In this document: in pieces, positions 1 through 8,218 of the stretch | Position numbering within the stretch: the stretch's first letter is position 1 | Layout of the letters: the number at the start of each line of letters is the position of its first letter | Assembly: GCA_030055235.1 (NCBI GenBank) | Contig: JASGUW010000237.1 | Span: 1-34,276, forward strand | Length of the DNA stretch: 34,276 nucleotides | Direction of reading: 5' to 3' | DNA from: Bacillota bacterium | Lineage (GTDB): Bacteria; Bacillota; Clostridia; Saccharofermentanales; Fastidiosipilaceae | The notes under the pieces: model-generated | Databases searched by the model: none | What the model saw: only the letters and a program-made list of their open reading frames with translations | What the model was told of the DNA's origin: nothing | Program-made: the position numbers and the translations under genes

Positions 1-2
1 CC

Positions 3-323
3 CGCTGTCCTGAAGCCTTCGCAGAAAAGCTCTGCGATCGTGCAAAGACGCTTGTTCTTGGTGAAGGTGGCCTCCTGGATCTGGGCACATTCAGTGAAAA
101 CAAGGATGCCGCCAGCTATCGTGGTCGAAGTATCTGGATGGAAGTGTATCCGGGTCTTCCCGTCCGTCTTCTGGTTCTTGAAAGTGATCAGCTGAAGGCC
201 AAGGCTGAGCGGAATCTGAATCGTATGGAAGAAGACATAAAAGCGATCATTAAGGTGACGGAAAAGAAGATCTTCAAGTGCCGTCCTGACGCATATTCAA
301 GTGCCGTCCTGACGCATAGGTAA
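3..323 (+). pseudogene. Transposase fragment (IS1634/IS4-like), broken at both ends
   Basis: The frame is open from the left edge to a TAA at 321-323 and reads like the middle of an IS1634-type DDE transposase. It has a YRGRSIWMEVYPG stretch, then RLLVLESDQL and a charged helix with KIFKCRPDA. In that family an E..L.K helix followed by a short F.C..DA motif lies in the C-terminal half. The start lies outside the window. The normal C-terminus is missing: after CRPDA the frame runs into a 23-bp tandem duplication and then into CRISPR-repeat sequence. I infer a decayed insertion sequence that landed in or next to the distal end of the array. The family assignment rests on remembered motifs and is moderate. 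Confidence 0.55.
273..318. repeat. Perfect 23-bp tandem duplication
   Basis: Positions 273-295 and 296-318 are identical, each beginning TTCAAGTGCCG and ending GACGCATA. The duplication sits at the junction between the transposase fragment and a CRISPR-repeat-like sequence. It gives the frame its odd end (KCRPDAYSSAVLTHR). It looks like slippage or a repair scar at an insertion or deletion breakpoint. Confidence 0.9.
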
Positions 324-620
324 GGATAAAAGCTTCGCTCCTCCCCCATGGGATGGCTCCTGGGAGGCAGTATTAATTCCTTATAGGTAAGGAAAACTGA
401 ATAAAAGTGCGTTGCAAATGAGTTAGACATAGCTAACATTCGTCGCCGACGAATCCTAGCCCTTTGTGCCTTGCGGGAAGCGAACATGCTTCGAGCAAAA
501 ACGGGTCAGAGAACGCCAACACGCAGCAAACACGATTCATGGCGTTTTGTGCCTCGAGCGAAGCGAGAGGCCAGGGGTATAAAAGTGAGATAGACGTAAA
601 TCGTCTCCAAGCGGAGATGG
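315..620 (-). repeat. Decayed distal end of the CRISPR array
   Basis: Left of the intact array there are remnants of the same 30-bp repeat. Positions 315-331 match its right half with one change. Positions 370-399 match most of it, with changes at the fourth base of GTATC and at the right end. The sequence between them (332-369) is 38 bp, the normal spacer length. At 577-585 only the two tips of a repeat remain (GTAT joined to AAAAG), followed by a 35-bp spacer-like stretch up to the first intact repeat. The piece at 408-576 is unrelated to repeats and holds two palindromes, TTCGTCGCCGACGAA at 439-453 and a GCCTC/GAGGC hairpin at about 551-571. Decay at this end agrees with it being the old, leader-distal end. 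Confidence 0.75.
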
Positions 621-1938
621 GTATCAATTCCTTATAGGTAAGGTTAAAAGCAGAAGATCAGAAAGGTCGCCGATGAGGCGGCAATCGCGTATCAATTCCT
701 TATAGATAAGGTTAAAAGTACGAGCAGACTGATATGTCTACAAACGGGTACCGCAAAGCGTATCAATTCCTTATAGGTAAGGTTAAAAGTCGCCAACAAG
801 AGCCTTCCCTCCAGGTGGAGGCACAAGTATCAATTCCTTATAGGTAAGGTTAAAAGTTGGCAGGAGTCGCCGGAGACGGCGTTCCCTACACCACGTATCA
901 ATTCCTTATAGGTAAGGTTAAAAGAATGACCAAACTCCAGGGCGTGAGCTCTGGCTCGCAGTATCAATTCCTTATAGGTAAGGTTAAAAGTTATTGCTGC
1001 CAACGACGCGGGGTTTATACCTGGAATGTTGTATCAATTCCTTATAGGTAAGGTTAAAAGCGGCACCAACCTACCCAAAAACCACGGAGCCGACCCAGGG
1101 TATCAATTCCTTATAGGTAAGGTTAAAAGACACCTGCACACGGGAAATGCCACGGGCGAAATGCAGTATCAATTCCTTATAGGTAAGGTTAAAAGTAGCG
1201 ACTATATTAAGATAAAAATCTTAACCTCAGACCTCGTATCAATTCCTTATAGGTAAGGTTAAAAGGCGATCATAATTGGGCTAGCCATGCCCACTTGGTA
1301 CCCGTATCAATTCCTTATAGGTAAGGTTAAAAGTCTGCTTTACATACACGATAAACACAGAAGATGAGAAGTATCAATTCCTTATAGGTAAGGTTAAAAG
1401 CAACGCTGTAAAGCTGTCCACCGGAGAGGTCTACTCGTATCAATTCCTTATAGGTAAGGTTAAAAGTTTGGATTTTTGTTGCGGTCCTCATTATGGCCGC
1501 CATCTCTGTATCAATTCCTTATAGGTAAGGTTAAAAGAAGCAACAATTCGCACGCAAAGCGATGATTCATGGCCGTGTATCAATTCCTTATAGGTAAGGT
1601 TAAAAGCCACCGCCAGGTGACGGACAACCTCGGGAGGATTATTGTATCAATTCCTTATAGGTAAGGTTAAAAGTGGGTCACATTCGAGGCATGCGGCTCG
1701 CTGGCAGAGATGGTATCAATTCCTTATAGGTAAGGTTAAAAGTTATCTTTCAAAGGAGGAGAAGAAATGAAAGATATGGTATCAATTCCTTATAGGTAAG
1801 GTTAAAAGGAGTGGTGGTATTTCTATCACCTCCCCCTTCGAGTATCAATTCCTTATAGGTAAGGTTAAAAGGATAGGGATTCGAAACTGCAATCACGGTA
1901 GAGAGCCCGTATCAATTCCTTATAGGTAAGGTTAAAAG
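621..1938 (-). CRISPR. CRISPR array, 20 repeats and 19 spacers, type I-B-like repeat
   Basis: Thirty-bp repeats begin at 621, 689, 760, 827, 895, 961, 1031, 1100, 1166, 1236, 1304, 1371, 1437, 1508, 1577, 1644, 1713, 1779, 1842 and 1909. All are identical except the copy at 689, which has one G-to-A change. Spacers are 33-41 bp and all different. Read on the minus strand the repeat ends in GGAATTGATAC, close to the ATTGAAA(C) 3' tag typical of type I-B repeats. I therefore place transcription leftwards, with the leader right of 1938 and the oldest spacers on the left. This agrees with the decayed repeats at 315-620. No cas gene is present anywhere in the window. Open frames crossing the array only translate the repeat and are not genes. 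Confidence 0.97.
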
Positions 1939-2230
1939 AGTCGAGAAATCAACGTTTCTCTCACCCTCCTTTCTAGCTTGACCCATTATACACTCATTTT
2001 CCTCCCAAAAACTCCGCCAGTCGTTTTTTTCTCAAAATCGCCAGAACCTCGTGGTTCCAGGGCTTTCCCGCTTTTTGCCGGACGCGGCTCAGCTCCCTCG
2101 GGAGACTGGCGGACTTTTCACTCTAAAAAACCGGATTTTAGCCCTTTTTTGACCCTTTTTGAGACACACAAAAAGGCTGAAACGCCGCTATATCAAGCTA
2201 AAACGATTGGCGGACTTTTTTGCTAGGATC
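1939..2230 (-). promoter_or_regulatory. Probable CRISPR leader region
   Basis: This gene-free stretch flanks the clean end of the array, on the side predicted by repeat orientation. It is rich in T runs on the plus strand (A runs on the transcribed strand). The motif TGGCGGACTTTT occurs at 2107-2118 and again at 2208-2219. Its core is also inverted at 2013-2022 (TCCGCCAGTC against GACTGGCGGA at 2104-2113, a perfect 10-bp inverted repeat). Such repeats could be binding sites for adaptation proteins or part of the array promoter. That role is inferred from position only. Confidence 0.6.
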
Positions 2231-2345
2231 TCCGCAATCATAAGAACGCCACACGATCTCCACCTCGACTCCTCGTAATCCATAATGCTTTTGTCATGTC
2301 TCCCCACATCAAGACAACGAGAAATCAATCTGAGGAATCAATCTA

Positions 2346-2513
2346 AATCACCACACCATCCGCGTCCCCTACAGCTATGAGACGGCCGCTTCCGGTATCG
2401 GCGACACCACACACCACCCGGTCATCTGGTACGAACGCACGATCTCGATCCATCCAAACCAGCTCGCACCGGAACACGCGGTCGTCCTGCTCTTTGAAGG
2501 CGTCGACTACTAA
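2346..2513 (+). pseudogene. GH2 beta-galactosidase fragment
   Basis: The frame from 2346 to the TAA at 2511-2513 reads as part of the N-terminal sugar-binding domain of a glycoside hydrolase family 2 enzyme. Recognisable pieces are IRVPYSYETAASGIGD, then HHPVIWYERTISI, then VVLLFEGVDY. In intact GH2 proteins these form the VPFSYE..SGIG, the V.WYRR and the L.F.AVDY segments of the jelly-roll domain. The protein normally continues with a VNG motif, but here a stop follows VDY at once and nothing upstream (TGA at 2331-2333) extends the match. It is a relic of at most about 55 codons from a gene of about 600-1000. Confidence 0.65.
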
Positions 2514-3143
2514 AAATCAATTCATGACTATCATCGGGATGGGAAGTTTCATCGGATCGGGCTCAGCGGAGTGAAATGCAGGAGACACAGTACACCTCGA
2601 AACGCATTTTTCATTATCAGTAGTGCGCTCTAAGCTTTGGTTTCAAAGATATGTGTTTTATTTCTTACATTATTACATAAAGGTTGCCGGACATATAACA
2701 CATGCACGGCATTGACTCGAAAAGTGCGGAAATCAGATCATTTGTCCTTCCCATTCCGAAGAGAACTAGTTCCAGGCTGCTCTCAATTCTGTTTTGACAC
2801 GCATCTCAACTAAGCCTCTCGCTCACGTGAAGATAGCCAACATTTCTCGAGTACCCCCCTCTGAAAGCAAGTTTTCGAGTACTGCATGCGTTAACTCACA
2901 ACAAAAGCTGTCCTTGGGAGCAGGGCTGGAGGTCCACCAAACCCGCCCAGCCAACCAGCCCACCAACTTGCCAATCCGCCAACCAAACCCGCCAACCCGC
3001 CAACCAAACCCGCCAATCTGCCAAACACCAGCATTTTTATACTATATTGATAATATGTATTTCATTCATTGGAAGCAGACACCGCAGCCGCTGCTCAGAA
3101 GGCAGGCGCCGCTGCCACCAGTCATGACAAAGGAGCAAAATCA
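2514..3143. other. Intergenic region with CCAACC-type low-complexity tract
   Basis: I see no gene here. Positions about 2938-3027 are a G-poor tract built from CCAACC/CCCGCCAA units, including two near-identical copies of CGCCAACCAAACC in a row. An AT-rich patch at about 3030-3066 (with TATACT and GATAAT words) could hold the promoter of the gene starting at 3144, but I cannot pair a convincing -35 with it. The tract just upstream of the gene resembles the C-rich tracts ahead of 5682 and 11560. Confidence 0.5.
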
Positions 3144-4982
3144 ATGACATCATCACCGAAGAGAACCAGCAAAGCCCAGGATGCCCGTGAGCCCCGTTCC
3201 GTATACATCGAGCCTCTGCTCAAGCGCTGGTGCGATGGCCTGCTGCGCTATGAAGTCACCGGCATGGGCCAGCCCCACATGGACGGCAATCTGCTCTGCC
3301 CCTCCTGTGTCCGCATCCATGGCCGCGCGATCGACGCCGTCTTCCCGCTCCTGGTGCTCTCCAAACGCAGCGGCGACAGCCGCTATGTCGACCTCGCCCG
3401 CCGCATCTTCAACATGACCGAACTCGTCTACGAACGCGAAGACGGATCCAATGTCAATGACGTCGACACCAACTGGCGCGCCATCACAGTCTTCGCGGCG
3501 ATCGCCCTTGCCGACGCTCTGAATGCCGATAAAGACGGCAATCTGCTGCCGGAAATCGACAGAAAACGCTGGGTCAAGCGCCTCGAACGCATGGGTGACT
3601 TTCTGCGCAACTACCCATACTGGGAAGAGGCAAACGCCAACTACCAGATCACGAAAAGCCTGGCTCTGGCCAAGGTCGGCCTCTTCTTCGGCCGTCGGGA
3701 CGATCTGGATCGGGCGCGCGCGACCCTTGCCGCGGCCTGGCGCTTCCTGACTCCGGATAATCTTATTTTTGGCGAAGGCCGCCCCTTCGACCGCCGCAGC
3801 CCCAAGGGCTGCCTTCCCATCGACATCGGCTACAACGTCGAGGAGTCCGCGCCCGCTCTGGCCGAGGCCGCCCTCCTGGTCGGCGATGCGGCCGATCAGG
3901 AGCGTGCCGCCGGTGTCCTCCGCTCCCATGCCCGCTTCCTGCTGGATGACGGTGGCTGGGACAACTCCTTCGGCTCCCGCGCCTTCAAGTGGAGCTGGTG
4001 GGGCAGTCGCACTGCTGACGGTGCCGCGCTCGCCTACCTCCTGTACAGCGATCGCGATCCGAGCTTCGCAGAAATTGCCTGCCGCTGCCTGGCCATCCTG
4101 GAGGACTGCACCGGCAGCGACGGCCTGCTCATGGGCGGGCGCCGCTACGATGACTGGGGCGAGCCGTCCTGTATCCACCATACCTTTACGCATGCGAAAA
4201 TCCTGGCCGCTCTCCTGGAGCACGGTACCGAGGTCCTGACCTCCAACCCCTCGCTTACGCTGCCGCGCTATGAGCCCGGTTTCCGTTCCTATGTCTATGC
4301 GGTGGACAGCCTGCTCGTTACAGAGGAAGAGTGGACGGCAACGATCTCCGGCTATGACTGGATCTTCCTGCCGGAGGGCCATCCCAGCGGCGGCGACCTG
4401 ACGCTGCTGAAGCCGCTCGGCGCCGACCCCCTCCTGGTCGCCACAATGAATAAATATGTCTTCCAGGAGCCGCACAACATGCAGCAGGCCCGCCTTGACT
4501 GCCATCGACCGCTGACTCCGCGCCTGGTGCTTGGCGATCCGGGGGACGACGAAGCGAGCAGCCTCTACGGCACGACCGCCCCGCTTTTCCGGGAAGCGCC
4601 CGCTCCTACCGAGGGCCTGAAAGCGTTGGATATCGACGGAACACTGCCGGATGGGACGGCTTATCGCTATCGGTATACTTTTGAGCCCGACAAAATCCGT
4701 ATGGATATTCGTTGGGACGGAGCGGCGACGGGTACCTATGTCCTGCCTTTGATTGTCGACCCGGCCATTGTGCGCGACAAGCAGGAGCCGGATGCGGACG
4801 GCGTGCGGCTGCGCCGGCGTGATGGTGAAATCATCCTGAAAACGAGCGGTGCCAAAGTCAGCTGGGCCACGGACCATGACTATATCTACAACCTGGTGGG
4901 CGGCTTTATGGCGCGCGAACTGCACCTGACGTCCGAGACGGGCCAGCTTAGCTGGACGCTGGAGTTCCGCGCCGGAGTCTGA
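3144..4982 (+). CDS. Alpha/alpha-barrel glycan-active enzyme (six-hairpin glycosidase/heparinase-like)
   Basis: This protein of 612 residues has no signal peptide. I chose the ATG at 3144 because AAAGGAGC lies 8 nt upstream; the frame extends 25 codons further to a TTG at 3069 without a ribosome site. The N-terminal two thirds carry helical-hairpin features of the (alpha/alpha)6 fold: CPSCVRIHGRAIDAVFPLL, the repeated R(Y/R)xDLARR-type helices, DTNWRAITVF, and aromatic and acidic motifs such as DDGGWDNSFGSR, WSWWGSRTADGA and CIHHTFTHAK. The last 200 residues look like a beta-rich cap. This layout occurs in unsaturated glucuronyl hydrolases, heparinase II/III-like lyases and related hypothetical proteins. 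The exact reaction is not visible. It stands alone on the plus strand, and a palindromic repeat array separates it from the amino-sugar genes that follow. Confidence 0.6.
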   Translation: MTSSPKRTSKAQDAREPRSVYIEPLLKRWCDGLLRYEVTGMGQPHMDGNLLCPSCVRIHGRAIDAVFPLLVLSKRSGDSRYVDLARRIFNMTELVYEREDGSNVNDVDTNWRAITVFAAIALADALNADKDGNLLPEIDRKRWVKRLERMGDFLRNYPYWEEANANYQITKSLALAKVGLFFGRRDDLDRARATLAAAWRFLTPDNLIFGEGRPFDRRSPKGCLPIDIGYNVEESAPALAEAALLVGDAADQERAAGVLRSHARFLLDDGGWDNSFGSRAFKWSWWGSRTADGAALAYLLYSDRDPSFAEIACRCLAILEDCTGSDGLLMGGRRYDDWGEPSCIHHTFTHAKILAALLEHGTEVLTSNPSLTLPRYEPGFRSYVYAVDSLLVTEEEWTATISGYDWIFLPEGHPSGGDLTLLKPLGADPLLVATMNKYVFQEPHNMQQARLDCHRPLTPRLVLGDPGDDEASSLYGTTAPLFREAPAPTEGLKALDIDGTLPDGTAYRYRYTFEPDKIRMDIRWDGAATGTYVLPLIVDPAIVRDKQEPDADGVRLRRRDGEIILKTSGAKVSWATDHDYIYNLVGGFMARELHLTSETGQLSWTLEFRAGV

Positions 4983-5112
4983 GGGAGGCCGCCGGCTCTG
5001 GATTTGCTGTGGCCGTGAGGGCAGGCGGTGGCTCTGGGTCGGGCGGTGGCCGTGGGCTGGCGATGGCTTTTCCTTCGTTAGTGGTGAGATGGGCCAGGCG
5101 CGGTACCTTTGG

Positions 5113-5310
5113 TGGTCAAGATAGGCCGAAATGGCAATCGAATTTGCCATTCCACGCTGCTTTGACCAGAAAGGTGTCTTTGGTGGTCAAGATGGGCCGA
5201 AATGGCAATCGAATTTGCCATTCCACGCTGTTTTGACCAGAAAGAGGCCCTTGGTGGTCAAGATCGGGAGAAATACAAAAAAGATTTTGTAAAACTCCTC
5301 AAGTTGACCA
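5113..5310. repeat. Three tandem 56-bp palindromic elements with 15-bp spacers
   Basis: Elements lie at 5113-5168, 5184-5239 and 5255-5310. Each is exactly 56 bp, begins TGGTCAAGAT and ends TTGACCA. The 15-bp gaps at 5169-5183 and 5240-5254 are similar to each other (GAAAG....CTTGG pattern). Copies 1 and 2 are nearly identical and have an inner stem ATGGCAA/TTGCCAT. Copy 3 keeps the ends and the length but has a different inner stem, TACAAAA/TTTTGTA. A fourth member lies at 26053-26108. No protein is encoded. A mobile palindromic element or a structured RNA would both fit. Confidence 0.85.
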
Positions 5311-5681
5311 TCCCACCTGTCCCAGCAAACCGCCTGTCCCAGCACCCCGCCTGCCCCAGCCGCCCGCCCGTCCCAGCCGCCGCCACCCTCCCGGCGTGCC
5401 GTCCCGTCCCCGGTGATGGCAAAGCGCCGCAGGGATCGTTAAGATGAATCAATAACATGCGATTCGACGGGATCCCATGCGATTCCACAGGATCGCCCGG
5501 GACCGCTCGGGATCGCATGGGAACACAAGGGATCGCGAAGTTCAAGGAAAACAGCAGACATGCCCACAGCGACGACCACCCCACGGCACGGGAACCAAAA
5601 GGGAACCAAAAGGGAATCGGAAGGGAACTGGACAACACGAACGCCAGGGCACGTCATGAGTGAAGCAGACGAGGTAAGGCC
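5311..5681. other. C-rich tract and short direct repeats before the amino-sugar genes
   Basis: Positions about 5311-5400 are C-rich and G-poor, built from CCTGTCCCAGC-like words, and could act as a Rho loading site on the plus-strand transcript. From 5456 to 5540 words such as ATGCGATTC and CGGGATC recur. From 5589 to 5630 the unit GGGAACCAAAA is repeated and then degrades. No gene is supported. The end of this region carries the ribosome site GAGGT (5671-5675) for the gene at 5682. Confidence 0.5.
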
Positions 5682-6713
5682 ATGAAACACGACCCCTACT
5701 ATCTGATGTCGGACGGCGGCGGCACGAAGGTGGACTCCGTCCTCATTGACGCCGATCTCAGGCGCTGCGGCACAGGCAGCTCGGGCGGCGTCAACACCAA
5801 TTTCGTCACCCCGGAACTCGCCGCCGAACGCTATGCCGAGACGATCCACAGCTGCCTCGCCACCATCCCCGCCACCACCCCCGCACCCGCCATCCGGCGC
5901 CTCACCCTCACCGGCCCCGTTGACTTCAAGCTCCTGGTCGACACCGCCCGCAGCATCCTGCCCGTCGACGAAGCCGTCCCCATGAGCGAGAGCGAAGCCT
6001 TCCTGGCAGCCGGCGCCTTCCGCCGCCATGGCCTCATCGCTCTCTCCGGCACCGGCTCCGGCGCCCAGTACCGCGGCCCCGACGGCCGCGGCGCCAGCGT
6101 CGGCGGCAAAGGCGGCCCGGTTGACGACGAAGGCTCGGGTTACCGCATCGGCCGCTCCGCCATCAAGGCCGCGATCAAGGCCGAAGACGGCCGCGGTCCC
6201 CGCACCAGTCTGCTCGACACCCTGCTCGCCCATGTCGGCGTCACCAACATGGGCAGCTTCGTCAATCACCTCTACCACCAGCAGGACCAGCGCCGCTTCA
6301 TCGCCTCCATGACCCTGCTGACGGTGCAGCAGGCCCAGGCCGGCGACGCTGAAGCGATCGATATTTTACGCAAAGCCGGGCGGCGCATGGCCGAACAGGT
6401 CCGCGCCCTGGTCGACCGCCTGCAGATCCAGGACCGCGATGTCCTGCTCGCCGGCTCCGTCTGGCGTGGCAACCCCTGGATGCAGGACAGCTTCCTGGCC
6501 ACCCTGCGTTCATGGGATCCCGCCTGGCAGGCCTACAATCCCTTCTTCAAACCCGTCCTTGGCGCCGCCGTCAAAATGCTCTTCGAACGCGAAGGCCGGG
6601 TCACGCTCGCCTGGGCCAACACCCTCATCGAACGCTTCCCCGACTACCTCCTTGCCGCTCCCGACACCATCCGCCGCGCATTCCAGAGCCAGAACGAAAG
6701 AGAGGATTCCTGA
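5682..6713 (+). CDS. BadF/BadG/BcrA-family ATPase, N-acetylglucosamine kinase-like
   Basis: This ASKHA-fold sugar kinase has 343 residues and is probably cytoplasmic. The phosphate-1 loop DGGGTK is at residues 11-16, the phosphate-2 region LSGTGSG at 121-127, and GGKGGPVDDEGSGYRIG at 141-157 matches the conserved GG.GP..GDEGSGYWIG block of the N-acetylglucosamine/N-acetylmuramate kinase branch. ATP-dependent phosphorylation of an amino sugar is the likely reaction; the substrate is inferred. The ATG at 5682 has GAGGT six bases upstream. Its TGA overlaps the ATG of the next gene (TGATG at 6711-6715), so translation is coupled to the SIS proteins. Kinase plus UPF0309 SIS proteins is a familiar pairing in amino-sugar clusters. 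Confidence 0.85.
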   Translation: MKHDPYYLMSDGGGTKVDSVLIDADLRRCGTGSSGGVNTNFVTPELAAERYAETIHSCLATIPATTPAPAIRRLTLTGPVDFKLLVDTARSILPVDEAVPMSESEAFLAAGAFRRHGLIALSGTGSGAQYRGPDGRGASVGGKGGPVDDEGSGYRIGRSAIKAAIKAEDGRGPRTSLLDTLLAHVGVTNMGSFVNHLYHQQDQRRFIASMTLLTVQQAQAGDAEAIDILRKAGRRMAEQVRALVDRLQIQDRDVLLAGSVWRGNPWMQDSFLATLRSWDPAWQAYNPFFKPVLGAAVKMLFEREGRVTLAWANTLIERFPDYLLAAPDTIRRAFQSQNEREDS

Positions 6714-7441
6714 TGCGTTTCCTGAACGAGATCCGCCGCCTGCTTGACCAGCTCGAAGCCGGCCAGCTCGACGCCATTGACCGCGCCGCCGCCGCCCTGG
6801 CTGCGGCGATCCGGGGTACCGGATCGATCTTCGCATTTGGCAGCAGCCATGCCAACCTCATTGCCCAGGAGATGATTTACCGCACCGGCGCCCTGGCCGT
6901 CGTCAATCCCATCCCCGCGCCGGGCCTGCAGCTGGACATCCAGCCGCTCACGCTCGGCTCGCAGATGGAGCGCTATCCCCGCTACGGCGCCGACCTCGTC
7001 CGCTTCCGTGGCATCACGGCCGGCGATGTCGTCATCCTGCACTCGGTTTCCGGCCGCAACACCGTCATCATCGACGCCGCCATCACGGCCCGGGAACTGG
7101 GCGCCACCGTCATCGCCATCACCAATCTGGCCTATAGCCGAGCCAGCGAATCGCGCCACCCATCGGGGCAGCTGCTCTACCAGTGCGCCGATATCGTCAT
7201 CGACAACTGCGGAGCGATCGGCGACGCCGCCCTGGACTTCGACTCCCTCCCAACCAGAGCCGTCCCCACCTCCACGGTCATGGGTGCGGTCATCGTCAAC
7301 CTCATTCTTGAGCGCACCATTGAGCGGCTGGAGGCGGAAGGCGTCGAGGCCCCGGTTCTGCAGAGCGCCAATCTGCCGGGCGGCGATGCCTACAACGAAC
7401 GCATTTTTGCGAAGTTCGGCGCCCGCATCCACTACATGTAG
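6713..7441 (+). CDS. UPF0309-type SIS-domain sugar-phosphate isomerase-like protein (copy 1)
   Basis: This protein of 242 residues starts at an ATG overlapping the kinase stop, with AGAGAGGA just upstream. A longer open frame runs back into the kinase gene but has no ribosome site. The SIS fold is seen in FGSSHANLIAQEMIYRTG (residues 43-59), in the phosphosugar-binding loop SVSGRNTV (111-118), and in VIAITNLAYS and SRHPSGQLLYQCADIVIDN, all hallmarks of the UPF0309 family. SIS proteins bind phosphosugars and act as isomerases, etherases or regulators. The UPF0309 reaction is not firmly established, so I give no EC-type function. The kinase product is the likely ligand. Confidence 0.85.
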   Translation: MRFLNEIRRLLDQLEAGQLDAIDRAAAALAAAIRGTGSIFAFGSSHANLIAQEMIYRTGALAVVNPIPAPGLQLDIQPLTLGSQMERYPRYGADLVRFRGITAGDVVILHSVSGRNTVIIDAAITARELGATVIAITNLAYSRASESRHPSGQLLYQCADIVIDNCGAIGDAALDFDSLPTRAVPTSTVMGAVIVNLILERTIERLEAEGVEAPVLQSANLPGGDAYNERIFAKFGARIHYM

Positions 7442-7478
7442 TTCACCGCACCCGCAACTGGAAAGGAAGAAAAAGCCC

Positions 7479-8216
7479 ATGAACCTGATCGACCGCTACA
7501 TCGAAGCGCAGCAGCAGAGTTTCGCGCGCGCCGCCAGCACCCAGCGCCAGGTGATCGAAAGTGCCGCCGAGCTGATCGCCGACCGTGTCGCCGCGGGTGG
7601 CCTGGTGCACATCTACGACTCCGGCCACATCGTCGACAGCGAAATCATCAACCGCGCCGGCGGCCTGCCCCTCTTCCGCCAGCTGCGCTTCAGCCTCAGC
7701 GTCACCAATCCCGTTCCGCCGACGCGCAGTGTTGAGCCGCTCCTTGGCGGCGCCGAAACCGGCATCGGCCGCCTCGTCCTGCGCCGCTCCAACGTCGGCC
7801 CGAACGACACGGTCATCATGGGCACGGTGAGCGGGAAAAGCCATGACCTCATCGATCTGGCCCTGGCCATCAAGGAGGCCGGTATCCCCCTCATCGCCGT
7901 CACCTCGCCGACCTATTCCTCCCGGCTGCCGTCCGAGCATCCCTCCGGCCAGCGCCTGTTTGAGATCGCCGACCTGGTCATCGACAACTGCGCCCCCTAC
8001 GGCGATGCCCAGCTCGAGGTCGAGGGCCTGGCCAACAAATTCGGCCCCGCCTCCGGCCTCAACGCCGCCTACCTGATGTGGATGCTCTCCGCCGCCCTCA
8101 TTGATGCCCTCCTGGCCCGCGACATCAAGCCCACCGTCCTCGGCAGCGTCAACCGCATCGGCGGACGGGAGGACTACCAGAAGATGATCGCCCGCTTCAA
8201 TGAATTGGGGTATTAA
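7479..8216 (+). CDS. UPF0309-type SIS-domain protein (copy 2)
   Basis: This protein of 245 residues starts at the ATG at 7479 with GGAAAGGAAG upstream. Longer in-frame translation from 7008 would overlap the previous gene and is not supported. It is a diverged paralogue of the preceding gene. The phosphosugar loop is GTVSGKSHD (residues 115-123), where copy 1 has SVSGRNTV, so a Lys replaces the Arg. The early glycine motif is YDSGHIVDSEIINRAGG, with HPSGQRLFEIADLVIDN later. Copies 1 and 2 probably form a heterodimer or act on successive or alternative phosphosugars; this is inference. The next ATG follows two bases after its stop. Confidence 0.85.
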   Translation: MNLIDRYIEAQQQSFARAASTQRQVIESAAELIADRVAAGGLVHIYDSGHIVDSEIINRAGGLPLFRQLRFSLSVTNPVPPTRSVEPLLGGAETGIGRLVLRRSNVGPNDTVIMGTVSGKSHDLIDLALAIKEAGIPLIAVTSPTYSSRLPSEHPSGQRLFEIADLVIDNCAPYGDAQLEVEGLANKFGPASGLNAAYLMWMLSAALIDALLARDIKPTVLGSVNRIGGREDYQKMIARFNELGY

Positions 8217-8218
8217 TT

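Noticed and set aside
857-1256. Open frames encoding YQFLIGKVK repeats
   Set aside because: They translate the CRISPR repeat; spacing and identity follow the repeat, not a protein.
2231-3143. Possible cas genes next to the CRISPR leader
   Set aside because: No frame on either strand resembles Cas1, Cas2 or Cascade proteins; only a GH2 fragment is present.
3153-5150. 665-codon open frame on the minus strand
   Set aside because: It is antisense to the plus-strand enzyme, whose frame has family motifs and a ribosome site; the minus frame has neither.
5439-6278. Minus-strand open frame rich in Gly/Ala/Val
   Set aside because: It is a GC-driven shadow of the BadF-type kinase gene with no recognisable motif.
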